Positions 1-7,027 of a stretch of DNA of 10,018 nt are shown here, one piece after another. Numbering within the stretch: the first letter of the stretch is position 1; each line of letters starts with the position of its first letter. Under the pieces are notes generated by a model. The model worked only from the letters and a program-made list of their open reading frames with translations, was not told the origin of the DNA and searched no databases. A program made the position numbers and the translations under genes. This stretch comes from CAJJBL01 sp964519035 (GTDB lineage Bacteria > Pseudomonadota > Alphaproteobacteria > Puniceispirillales > Marisalimonadaceae), in NCBI GenBank assembly GCA_964519035.1, contig CAZFKZ010000053.1, forward strand, positions 1-10,018, read 5' to 3'.

Positions 1-1
1 T

Positions 2-1804
2 TTCTGGTTCATAGCCAAATGGTTTCATTAAGCTAGGTATTTCGTCAGTCATTAAATTTAGCTCTGTTTTTCTTAATTTAGGATCAGCTATCGGTACTGC
101 TGACATAAGTTTTTTTGTATAAGGGTGGACAGGGTTTTCAAATATTTGTCCTCTTAGGCCATATTCAACAATTTCACCTAAATACATTACACCAACGCGA
201 TGGCTAACTCGTTCTATTACAGCCATATCATGACTTATAAAAAGATAGGATAAACCGTACTCTTCTTGCAATTCCATCATAAGATTAACAACCTGAGCTT
301 GAATAGAAACATCTAATGCTGACACTGCTTCATCTGCAATAATTAACTTTGGCTCTAAACCAAGTGCTCTGGCAATGCCTACTCTTTGACGTTGTCCTCC
401 TGAAAGTTCATGTGGATATCTTGATCCATATTCAGCTCCAAGCCCAACTCTTTTTAGAAGTTCGTCAACACGACCTTTAGCCTCACTTCCTTGAGCTAAA
501 CCATGTACCTCTATTGGCTCAAGTATCGTTTCACCAATTGTCATTCTTGGATTTAAAGATGCAAAGGGATCTTGAAATATCATTTGCATTTGTCGTCTAA
601 AAGGTCTCATTTCTTTATTAGTTAAGTTAGTTAACTCATTACCTTCAAATAAAACGCTACCTCTGGTTGGTTCATTAAGTCTAATAATACTTCTTCCAGT
701 CGTTGATTTACCACACCCACTTTCACCCACAAGACCAAATGTCTCTCCGGGTTGCAAAGAAAAGTTAATACCCTCAACGGCGTGTATAACACCTCCCTTG
801 CCAGAAAAACCTTTTTTAATATCAAATCTTGTAGTTAGGTTTCTAACCTCGAGAAGTGGCTTTGATTCTCTATTAACAGTGTCTTTAATATCTAATAATT
901 CATTTTTTATTTTTGTTTCTTTAACATCTTCACCTTCAGATCTATTGACATCAATATTAGAAAATTTTGCAGGTAACTTTCTACCTTTCATGCTGCCAAG
1001 CTTTGGAACAGCAGCTAATAATGCTTTAGTATATGGATGTTGAGGGTTATGAAAAACTTCTAGTGCAGGGCCTTCCTCAACTTTTTTTCCTCTTAACATA
1101 ACAACAACTCTGTCAGCAACTTCTGCAACTACTCCCATATCATGAGTAATAAACATTACAGACATACCAATATCACGTTGTAACATTTTGATTAGATCAA
1201 GAATTTGTGCTTGAATTGTAACATCAAGAGCAGTAGTAGGTTCATCAGCGATTAATAATGATGGACGACAGCTCAAAGACATGGCTATCATTACTCGTTG
1301 CCTCATTCCACCAGATAACTGATGTGGATATTGTGATAATTGTTTTTCAGGTTCAGGAATCCTTACAAGCTTTAACATTTCAAGAGACATATCTAGAGCT
1401 TCAGCCTCTGTTTTACCTTGATGCATAATAATGGCTTCAGAAATTTGCATACCAATAGTAAAAACTGGGTTTAAAGAAGTCATCGGCTCTTGAAAAATCA
1501 TTGAGATATCATTACCACGTATCATTCTCATATTTTCTTGAGATTCTTTTGATAAATCAATTACTTCACCATTTTCTTTTCGAAAATTTATACTTCCAGA
1601 TACAATTTTTCCTCCTGAATAATCAGTTAATCTCATTAAAGACATAGCAGTAACTGATTTTCCAGAGCCAGATTCACCTACAACTGCAACAGTTTCACCT
1701 TTATTTATATGCCAAGAAACTCCATCAACAGCTTTAACAGTGAGGTCTTTTAATGGAAAATGAACTTTTAAATCATTAACTTCAACTAAACGATTCTCTT
1801 TCAT
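2..1804 (-). CDS. Fused two-domain ABC transporter ATP-binding protein, GsiA-like (dipeptide/oligopeptide/glutathione type), C-terminus cut by window edge
   Basis: A continuous frame gives 601 residues from an ATG at 1804 to the left edge, without a stop. It holds two complete nucleotide-binding domains. Domain 1 has Walker A GESGSGKS at 43-50, Q-loop Q105, signature LSGGM at 163-167, Walker B LLIADEP at 183-189 and switch H221. Domain 2 has Walker A GESGCGKS at 360-367, Q411, LSGGQ at 467-471, Walker B LIIADEA at about 487-493 and H525. Each domain is followed by the HPYTK segment typical of oligopeptide/dipeptide ATPases (about 256-260 and 560-564). Two such domains in one chain is the GsiA layout, and known GsiA proteins are only slightly longer, so about 20-25 residues are probably missing. 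It should sit on the cytoplasmic face and drive a permease pair fed by a periplasmic binding protein; those partners are outside the window. Start support: GGAGG (1814-1818) lies 9 nt upstream. The peptide substrate is not determined. Confidence 0.95.
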   Translation of the reverse strand, partial: MKENRLVEVNDLKVHFPLKDLTVKAVDGVSWHINKGETVAVVGESGSGKSVTAMSLMRLTDYSGGKIVSGSINFRKENGEVIDLSKESQENMRMIRGNDISMIFQEPMTSLNPVFTIGMQISEAIIMHQGKTEAEALDMSLEMLKLVRIPEPEKQLSQYPHQLSGGMRQRVMIAMSLSCRPSLLIADEPTTALDVTIQAQILDLIKMLQRDIGMSVMFITHDMGVVAEVADRVVVMLRGKKVEEGPALEVFHNPQHPYTKALLAAVPKLGSMKGRKLPAKFSNIDVNRSEGEDVKETKIKNELLDIKDTVNRESKPLLEVRNLTTRFDIKKGFSGKGGVIHAVEGINFSLQPGETFGLVGESGCGKSTTGRSIIRLNEPTRGSVLFEGNELTNLTNKEMRPFRRQMQMIFQDPFASLNPRMTIGETILEPIEVHGLAQGSEAKGRVDELLKRVGLGAEYGSRYPHELSGGQRQRVGIARALGLEPKLIIADEAVSALDVSIQAQVVNLMMELQEEYGLSYLFISHDMAVIERVSHRVGVMYLGEIVEYGLRGQIFENPVHPYTKKLMSAVPIADPKLRKTELNLMTDEIPSLMKPFGYEPE

Positions 1805-1806
1805 TT

Positions 1807-1818
1807 AGGTATACCTCC
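1807..1818 (-). promoter_or_regulatory. SD of the ABC ATPase overlapped by a 10-bp palindrome
   Basis: On the minus strand GGAGG (1814-1818) lies 9 nt before the ATG at 1804. The SD overlaps a perfect palindrome AGGTATACCT (1807-1816), which could locally pair and partly hide the ribosome site. The palindrome is short and may be chance. Confidence 0.5.
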
Positions 1819-1846
1819 AACTAAATTCATAATAGTAAATATAAAA

Positions 1847-1867
1847 TCTTATAATTTCGTTATAAGA
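1847..1867. repeat. Inverted repeat in the ABC ATPase leader (8-bp arms, 5-nt loop)
   Basis: The arms TCTTATAA (1847-1854) and TTATAAGA (1860-1867) are perfectly complementary around a TTTCG loop. The stem is AT-rich, with a single G-C pair, so it is weak as an RNA structure. It may be better read as a dyad binding site. It lies about 43-63 nt upstream of the ATPase start codon, where an operator or a 5'-UTR structure could act. Confidence 0.4.
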
Positions 1868-1972
1868 ATATTATAAATAACTATAAATATTAAATGATTA
1901 ATTAATATATATTTTATCAAAAAAAGTGATTTAAGCGATATATTTTTTAATAACTATATATTTATACATTGG

Positions 1973-2860
1973 TTATGCAAAATAATGTAAAACAAAGCCT
2001 AATATTAGAGGTAGTATTAGTAAAGATATTAAAGTTGATACTACAACTAATCCTCCAACAGTTTCAGGATCCTTATCTGTTTGAACTGAAAATATATAAT
2101 TCAATATGGCAACTGGCATAATTGACATTAAAATAACTACACCAGCCTTAGCTGAATCTAAATTTAAAAAAAAGATTGTTAACAAACCACTTGAAGCACC
2201 GATAATTAGTCTTGCTATAGAATACATAAATGCTTTTTTAAGATTTCCAATATTAACATTAGTTAATGAATAACCAAGAAGTAATAATGAAAGAGGGATT
2301 ACAATATTTCCTAAAAATTTTGTAGTAGTAATAATTGGCTCATAAAGCGGTATCTTCATTATCAAAATAAATAAGCCTAACAAAGACATTATTAAAACAG
2401 GATGATATAAAAATTTAATTATATTCATAGATCCTAAAATTACAGCATATCCAATTGTGTTTTGTGAAAAAGATATTAAAACATAATATGGTATTGCGTA
2501 TAACAAACCTATATCTCCATAAGTTAAAATAGAGAGAGGTAAAGCTAAATTAGCAGAATTAGGATGAATGAGACAACTAAAGTATGGGCTTATTTTATCC
2601 TTAGTAATAAATAGTAAAAGAACAGAAAAAATTGAAGCAAACACTGTTACTAAAACAGCAGCAAAACCAATTTCCATTAAAATATTAATATTAGGTTTAG
2701 TTGTAGATAAAGTGTGAAAAATTAAACAGGGAGAGCCAACGTGAGTTAATAAAAACCCAATGGTTTTTTGATTAAGGTCTATATTAATTTTGGATATAAA
2801 AAAGCCAATTGCTACTAATATGAAAACTGGAGCTGATATAGATAAAACTTGATAATACAT
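1973..2860 (-). CDS. AEC-family (auxin efflux carrier type) permease
   Basis: A 295-residue integral membrane protein of nearly usual family length (about 300-320). Hydrophobic segments run through the whole chain, the first at about 5-24. The first half carries the HPNSANLALPL stretch (99-109) with a following YGDIG, matching the N-x-G-x-x-P/LPL signature of AEC carriers. The second half opens with HPVLIMSLLGLFI (153-165) and continues with LGNIVIPLSLLLLG (183-196), the matching repeat element. AEC members include malate and malonate carriers (MleP, MdcF) and the plant-auxin-like carriers, so an organic-acid substrate fits. It is the last gene of the minus-strand cluster, behind tctC and a hairpin, with only a weak SD (AGGG, 4 nt before the ATG at 2860). 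Import versus export cannot be told from sequence. Confidence 0.9.
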   Translation of the reverse strand: MYYQVLSISAPVFILVAIGFFISKINIDLNQKTIGFLLTHVGSPCLIFHTLSTTKPNINILMEIGFAAVLVTVFASIFSVLLLFITKDKISPYFSCLIHPNSANLALPLSILTYGDIGLLYAIPYYVLISFSQNTIGYAVILGSMNIIKFLYHPVLIMSLLGLFILIMKIPLYEPIITTTKFLGNIVIPLSLLLLGYSLTNVNIGNLKKAFMYSIARLIIGASSGLLTIFFLNLDSAKAGVVILMSIMPVAILNYIFSVQTDKDPETVGGLVVVSTLISLLILPLILGFVLHYFA

Positions 2861-2877
2861 AAAACCCTAAATCAAAA

Positions 2878-2905
2878 TAATGTGCCCAATATTTTGAGCA
2901 CATTA
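2878..2905 (-). terminator. Hairpin between tctC and the AEC permease: leaky terminator, attenuator or mRNA 3' stabiliser
   Basis: A perfect 8-bp stem, TAATGTGC (2878-2885) with GCACATTA (2898-2905), encloses a 12-nt loop. It starts 12 nt after the tctC stop. On the minus-strand transcript the stem is followed by TTTTGATTT, an imperfect U-tract, then by the permease start at 2860. The weak U-tract suggests partial rather than full termination. This would favour high tctC message over the downstream permease, a common arrangement for binding-protein genes. Confidence 0.55.
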
Positions 2906-2916
2906 AATAAATATTA

Positions 2917-3867
2917 CTAACCTTTAGTCATTATTTTAACTAGATCTTTATATTTTTCTGATTTATCAGCTCTAACTTTTTCATATTCAGGGCCATTCAT
3001 ATAGGCTGTGTTTTCGCCTAAACGTTTCATGAATTTTTTGAAAGTCTTATCGTCTTTTAATTTTGATAAAGCTGATTGTAGTATTTTAATTCTATCATCA
3101 GGCGTACCTGCTGGTGCAAGAATAATTCTGTCCATATAACCAATTTGACCAGGAAATCCTAGATCGGATAAAACAGGTGGATTTCCAAGACTTTTTTCTT
3201 TGGCGCCACAGGCTAATGTTCTAACCTTATCTCCTTGTGCATTTATACCTGAAGGAAATTGTAATATTGCCTCAACATCTCCAGAAAGGAGACCTTGCAT
3301 TGATGGACCTCCACCTTTGAAAGGTGTTAAGTTAACTTGAACCTTTGCCCATGAAAGAATTTGTGCCATTGGAACCATTGTAGCCCCCCACATTCCTGAA
3401 TGCCCAAGTTTCATTTTACCTTTACTTGATTTAGCTTCATCAAATAAAGATTTCAATGTCTTATGTTTTGAATCAGATCTGACTATCATACAAGCAGCTG
3501 AATAATTCATCCTTGCAACGGCTTTGAAATCTTTCAAAGGATTATATGGTAGTTTTTTCACATGTTGTTGAAGTTGATCTATATAATTATGTGTAAAAAG
3601 CAAAGTATACCCATCTGGCTTTGCTTGAGCAACCATAGCTGTACCTGTTTGACCGCTAGCGCCAGGAACTAACTTAACAATAATTGCATTTCCTAGATAC
3701 TGTGGAACTATACTTGTAAATACACGAGCGTTTAAATCATGGGATCCCCCAGGTCCCAATGGTATTACCATAGTAATTGGTTTTTCTGGATATTGAGCCT
3801 GAGATTGGCTAATAACACTTAAAAAACCAAGTAAACTTATGATTAAAAATTTAATTAAATTATTCAT
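2917..3867 (-). CDS. tctC: TctC/Bug family periplasmic solute-binding protein of the TTT transporter
   Basis: A 316-residue protein with a Sec signal peptide: basic N-region (K6), hydrophobic core at about 7-19 and a probable signal peptidase I site after SQA at residue 24. The mature protein opens with YPEKPITMVIPLGPGG and HDLNAR (to residue 48), the hallmark of Bug/TctC proteins, where the P-G-G loop and the aspartate help bind carboxylate ligands. Its length matches the family. It should deliver the substrate to the TctA/TctB membrane complex encoded immediately upstream. The ATG at 3867 has a strong SD (GGAGG, 3873-3877, spacing 5), consistent with high expression. It lies 18 nt after the tctA stop and is followed by a hairpin at 2878-2905. 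Bug proteins bind many ligands (citrate, aromatic acids, amino acids, nicotinate-type compounds), so the ligand stays open. Confidence 0.95.
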   Translation of the reverse strand: MNNLIKFLIISLLGFLSVISQSQAQYPEKPITMVIPLGPGGSHDLNARVFTSIVPQYLGNAIIVKLVPGASGQTGTAMVAQAKPDGYTLLFTHNYIDQLQQHVKKLPYNPLKDFKAVARMNYSAACMIVRSDSKHKTLKSLFDEAKSSKGKMKLGHSGMWGATMVPMAQILSWAKVQVNLTPFKGGGPSMQGLLSGDVEAILQFPSGINAQGDKVRTLACGAKEKSLGNPPVLSDLGFPGQIGYMDRIILAPAGTPDDRIKILQSALSKLKDDKTFKKFMKRLGENTAYMNGPEYEKVRADKSEKYKDLVKIMTKG

Positions 3868-3870
3868 TTA

Positions 3871-3883
3871 TTCCTCCATAGTT
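3871..3883 (-). repeat. 13-nt translation-initiation element of tctC, shared with the amidohydrolase gene
   Basis: The minus strand reads AACTATGGAGGAA, then TAA and the tctC ATG (3867). The identical 13-mer lies at 8096-8108, followed after exactly 3 nt by a TTG. The element contains the GGAGG SD. In tctC the internal ATG opens a three-codon frame (ATG GAG GAA TAA) whose stop abuts the true ATG. Confidence 0.6.
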
Positions 3884-3885
3884 TA

Positions 3886-5424
3886 TTAATTGTTGTTTCT
3901 TATATCTTCGGTAGTTTCAGCTGCTACTTGACGCAGCTTTTTGCTTCTTTGCCAAAGTTTCCATGTAATTAGTGGTGTTACACATAATATAAAGGTTGCA
4001 ATTGGTTTTTCATAAAGCAAATACATTAAAACATTTTCATTACCTAGGCTCATTGTTTGACCAAAGGCATATTCTAAAGGTGGTGCCAAGATAAAAGCCA
4101 TGACTAACGGAGTTACATCAAAACTTAATTTTCTTAATATATATCCAAAGACACCAAATATTACTAAAAAATATAAATCAGCGGGGTTATGTCTAAAAAC
4201 AAAAGATCCAGCAAAAGCAAATACGATAGTTAATGGTAACAAATAAGATTTTTTAATGCTTACTACTTTTGAAAAAATAGGAATTGTAAAATACCCAATT
4301 ATTAAAAACAAAACATTTGCTATAATCATGCATAACATTATCGCAAAAATTAAACTTCCTTGTTCATTCATAAGTTGGGGACCTGGTCGCAGTCCATGAG
4401 CAACAAATGCACCCAACAATATAGCTGTTATATTATCTCCAGGTATTCCTAATGTTAGTAAAGGAACTAATGTAGGGCCATTTACGGCATTATTGGCCGC
4501 TTCTGGCGCCGCTATTCCCTCAAGTTCACCTTTCCCAAATCTTTCTGGATGTTTTGATGCGTTTTTAGCAGCTGCGTATCCAACAAATGCTGCGACAACC
4601 TGGCCAACTCCAGGTATCATTCCTATTGAAGTACCTATAACAGTACTTCTAAAAATTGTTTTTCTTAATTTTTTAAACTCATTCCAAGTTAATTTCTCTT
4701 CTTTATTTAAATTTAATTTGGATTTAATAAAATTTTTAGATTTATTTTCTATATTTAATAAAATTTCTGGTATGGCAAATAGGCCTATTAGCATCGGCAA
4801 TAAAGGTATACCTGCTCTTAGTTCAAAAATATCAAAAGTAAACCTTGATAATGCACCAATCGGATCCTGTCCTATTAATGCTAAAAGCAAACCAACCGCA
4901 AGCATTATCATATTTTTACCAACTGAACCATTTGAGGTAGAAGAAATTATTAAAATACTTAAAAATAAAATAGCAGCCAATTCTGGAGGGCCAATTAATA
5001 ATGCTACTAATGCAATTGGACCTATTAAAAGGATTGTAACAAAATCACTCGATAAATCTCCAATAACAGAAGAATATAATGCAGTTTCAAGAGCTTTTCT
5101 CCCTTTACCTAATCGAGTTAAAGGAGGACCATCAAATGTAGTAGCTACTGAAGCGCCTGTCCCTGGAAGGCCAACCAAAATTGCTGGGATTGATCCTCCA
5201 AAAATACCACCCTTATAAACACCAATTAAAAAAGGTATTCCAATTAAAGGTTCCATAAAAAAAGAAATAGGCAGCACAATAGCCATGGCCATTAATGTAG
5301 TTAATCCAGGAAGAGCTCCTACAAACAAACCTATTAACAAACCAATGCAAATAGCTGATAATACTGATAAAAAACTACCTCCGCTAAATAACAAAGGGAA
5401 AGAATTTAAAAAGCTTTCAAACAA
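3886..5424 (-). CDS. tctA: TctA large transmembrane subunit of the tripartite tricarboxylate transporter
   Basis: A 512-residue polytopic membrane protein of normal TctA length (about 500). It shows the family's conserved glycine/proline blocks: GLFVGALPGL at 32-41, GGIFGGSIPAILVGLPGTGA at 72-91 with DGPPLTRLGKG following, GMIPGVGQ at 268-275, APEAANNAVNG at 306-316 and TLGIPGDNITA with GLRPGPQLM (about 324-352). A lysine-rich cytoplasmic loop (about 226-258) links the two halves. TctA forms the transport channel, driven by an ion gradient, with TctB as partner and TctC as receptor. The start is TTG (5424-5422): GAGGT (5430-5434) lies 5 nt upstream, an in-frame TAG (5428-5430) sits two codons before, and no ATG is available near the N-terminus. 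It is 20 nt after tctB and 18 nt before tctC. Confidence 0.97.
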   Translation of the reverse strand: MFESFLNSFPLLFSGGSFLSVLSAICIGLLIGLFVGALPGLTTLMAMAIVLPISFFMEPLIGIPFLIGVYKGGIFGGSIPAILVGLPGTGASVATTFDGPPLTRLGKGRKALETALYSSVIGDLSSDFVTILLIGPIALVALLIGPPELAAILFLSILIISSTSNGSVGKNMIMLAVGLLLALIGQDPIGALSRFTFDIFELRAGIPLLPMLIGLFAIPEILLNIENKSKNFIKSKLNLNKEEKLTWNEFKKLRKTIFRSTVIGTSIGMIPGVGQVVAAFVGYAAAKNASKHPERFGKGELEGIAAPEAANNAVNGPTLVPLLTLGIPGDNITAILLGAFVAHGLRPGPQLMNEQGSLIFAIMLCMIIANVLFLIIGYFTIPIFSKVVSIKKSYLLPLTIVFAFAGSFVFRHNPADLYFLVIFGVFGYILRKLSFDVTPLVMAFILAPPLEYAFGQTMSLGNENVLMYLLYEKPIATFILCVTPLITWKLWQRSKKLRQVAAETTEDIRNNN

Positions 5425-5434
5425 TATCTACCTC
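5422..5434 (-). promoter_or_regulatory. SD and TTG start codon of tctA
   Basis: GAGGT (5430-5434) is followed by 5 nt and TTG (5424-5422). An in-frame TAG at 5430-5428 rules out any start further upstream, and the first downstream methionine lies inside the first conserved membrane block. The non-ATG start is therefore well supported. Confidence 0.85.
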
Positions 5435-5444
5435 AATAATTTAA

Positions 5445-5957
5445 TTACATTAACAAAAAGTTTCCTATTCGAATTTCATAAAAAGGAAAAGCTGGCAAAA
5501 ATACATGCATAACAGATACAAATAAGCTAAAGACTGATAATGGAAAAATAATTGCAATTATTAAAAGTGAAGTAAAACGAACACTTCCAAGAAAATTACC
5601 AATAAAAAGTATTAAAAATGAACTTGAAATTACAAAACCTAATTTTTCAAATAAAATAGAATATAAAGTTATACATAAAATAGTTATTGATACATTTTTA
5701 ATGGAATCTTTTGAAATTTCAGGCCACGAGTTAAATATTAGAGCTTTTCTATCAAATATTGCTGTATAAAAACCAAAGATAATTAATAACACGGCTACTA
5801 TACCTGGAAATAACTCAGGATCAGTCTCAGCAGATGATTGACCAAAAATTAATACAGGTTGTTCAAGTTGGGATGGAATTAAGTAAATTATAACTAAACC
5901 AAGTAAAACACTAAGAAAACCTGTTACTAAATTAGGAGTTAAATAACTAAAGTTCAT
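5445..5957 (-). CDS. tctB: TctB small transmembrane subunit of the TTT transporter
   Basis: A 170-residue, very hydrophobic protein with about four membrane segments: about 9-28, 51-68, a broad region at about 88-124 and about 130-155. This is the length and shape expected of TctB, a poorly conserved family recognised mainly by this topology and by its place next to tctA. The short polar stretch with ELFPG (about 48-52) before the second segment also fits TctB. It pairs with TctA in the inner membrane. Its ATG (5957) directly follows the TAG stop of the dehydrogenase gene (TAGATG), with no clear SD, so translation is probably coupled to the upstream gene. tctA follows after 20 nt. The identity rests on context plus topology rather than strong motifs. 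Confidence 0.9.
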   Translation of the reverse strand: MNFSYLTPNLVTGFLSVLLGLVIIYLIPSQLEQPVLIFGQSSAETDPELFPGIVAVLLIIFGFYTAIFDRKALIFNSWPEISKDSIKNVSITILCITLYSILFEKLGFVISSSFLILFIGNFLGSVRFTSLLIIAIIFPLSVFSLFVSVMHVFLPAFPFYEIRIGNFLLM

Positions 5958-7001
5958 CTAATTTCTATCATTTCTAGGTAACATAACTGGCTCTCCAGTC
6001 TCAGCAGATAGATCAGCTGCTACATATAAATCCATTACTAATCTAGCTTCTTCAGGTTTAACTAAGACAGGTTTATTTAAAGCAACGGCTTCTAAGAAAT
6101 GCATGGTTTCATTATGCATTGGACCTGCATATGTATGATTTACTGGTTCTCCCGGCATTGAAGACATTGGATACCTCACACCATCTTTGACTGTATTTAA
6201 TTGAACATCTTTATGTGTATCGTCAATAAACAATGAACCATCTGTTCCAATAATTTCAATCCAAGTATTTGAAAAATTTGGATAACCTAGAGGCAAAATC
6301 CATCCTGCACCTACTGTTATAGTCATGCCGTCATCTAAAGTTACCATAATCCATTGATGATCTGGGGTGTTACTATTTTTAGAAAACAATTTTCCTGACG
6401 TCTGGCTATATACTTTAATAGGTTTTCTAGGATGAAGGCACCATAACAAAAAATCAAGATCGTGTGTAGCTTCCATTGCTGCAGGAGATAGTGCAGTTCT
6501 ACCAGATATTTTTTCACCCAATTCTCGAGTTACATGTCTACTAACTAAACATGTAACAGGTTCTCCAATTAAATGTTCATCTAATGTTTTTTTAACATAA
6601 GCATATTTTGCATTAAATCTTTGTGAATAACCAATTGTAAATTTAACATTATTTTTAATAGATGTTTCAATCAAATGATCTGCTTCAATAAGAGTTGTGG
6701 CAATAGGTTTTTCCAAAAAAACATTTTTTCCTGCTTCTAACGCTTTTAAAGCCATTGGATAATGAGTGTCTTCAGGAGTTGCTGAAATTATAATTGTATC
6801 TATATCTGGATTTTGAATTAAATTAATCCAATCATTAGTTGAGCCTTCGACTTCAAGTTTTGACGCTAATTCTTTAAGTCTATCAGGGTTTTTCTCAGCT
6901 ATATAAAGTTTATCAACTAAAGGGCTTGCATAACATGCATTAGCTCTTATTCCTCCGCACCATCCAGTTCCAATAACACCAACATTAATTTGATTAATCA
7001 A
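5958..7001 (-). CDS. Gfo/Idh/MocA family NAD(P)-dependent oxidoreductase
   Basis: A 347-residue soluble dehydrogenase of normal family length. The N-terminal Rossmann fold has GVIGTGWCGG (8-17) as dinucleotide-binding loop and an acidic residue, E36, at the end of the second strand (IAEKNPDR). The EKP motif at 97-99, whose lysine is catalytic in the family, follows GKNVFL. GYSQRFN (124-130) opens the C-terminal alpha/beta domain, and EATHDLDFLLW (177-187) carries the histidine/aspartate that usually complete the active site. Members oxidise or reduce sugars, inositols and cyclic or hydroxy acids, including some aromatic-ring intermediates, so the substrate is not known. The start is TTG (7001-6999) with AAGGAG (7008-7013) 6 nt upstream; no ATG fits. 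It lies 26 nt after the amidohydrolase gene, and its stop abuts the tctB ATG, so a role in metabolising the TTT cargo is likely. Confidence 0.93.
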   Translation of the reverse strand: MINQINVGVIGTGWCGGIRANACYASPLVDKLYIAEKNPDRLKELASKLEVEGSTNDWINLIQNPDIDTIIISATPEDTHYPMALKALEAGKNVFLEKPIATTLIEADHLIETSIKNNVKFTIGYSQRFNAKYAYVKKTLDEHLIGEPVTCLVSRHVTRELGEKISGRTALSPAAMEATHDLDFLLWCLHPRKPIKVYSQTSGKLFSKNSNTPDHQWIMVTLDDGMTITVGAGWILPLGYPNFSNTWIEIIGTDGSLFIDDTHKDVQLNTVKDGVRYPMSSMPGEPVNHTYAGPMHNETMHFLEAVALNKPVLVKPEEARLVMDLYVAADLSAETGEPVMLPRNDRN

Positions 7002-7013
7002 TATTAACTCCTT
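6999..7013 (-). promoter_or_regulatory. SD and TTG start codon of the Gfo/Idh/MocA gene
   Basis: AAGGAG (7008-7013) is followed by 6 nt and TTG (7001-6999). The Rossmann strand begins six codons later, so no later start would keep the fold intact. The only start-like alternatives upstream are ATA/ATT codons. Confidence 0.85.
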
Positions 7014-7027
7014 TTTAATTATGAAAT

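Larger units (their letters stand above)
1805..1972 (-). promoter_or_regulatory. AT-rich leader of the ABC ATPase gene, likely promoter region
   Basis: This 168-nt gap separates the AEC permease stop from the ABC ATPase start on the minus strand. It is almost entirely A+T. It ends in an SD (1814-1818) and contains a hairpin (1847-1867). Its length and the switch in function suggest that the ATPase is transcribed separately. A minus-strand TATAAT lies at about 1868-1875, but no convincing -35 box sits at the right distance, so I do not call an exact promoter. I see no GC-rich rho-independent terminator for the upstream operon here. Confidence 0.4.

Noticed and set aside
315..345. Second ATPase domain reads DEAVSALD instead of DEPVSALD, a possible defective Walker B
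   Set aside because: The alanine is the normal form in the second domain of GsiA-like ATPases; the catalytic D491 and E492 are intact.
798..1043. Plus-strand 81-codon open frame inside the ABC ATPase gene
   Set aside because: Antisense to the linker and second domain of an intact ATPase frame; no ribosome site and no family resemblance.
1..1804. Tandem similarity of the two ATPase halves as evidence of two genes or a recent duplication
   Set aside because: One uninterrupted frame with a normal linker and different Walker A sequences (GESGSGKS versus GESGCGKS) is the standard fused architecture, not a new fusion or a missed stop.
4493..5218. 241-codon plus-strand open frame opposite tctA
   Set aside because: It lies wholly antisense to highly conserved TctA motifs, has no SD, and its product has no recognisable fold; an open antisense frame is expected from the codon bias of a hydrophobic AT-rich gene.
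5285..5512. Plus-strand 75-codon open frame across the tctB-tctA junction
   Set aside because: It is antisense to the start of tctA and the end of tctB and to both translation signals; a shadow frame.
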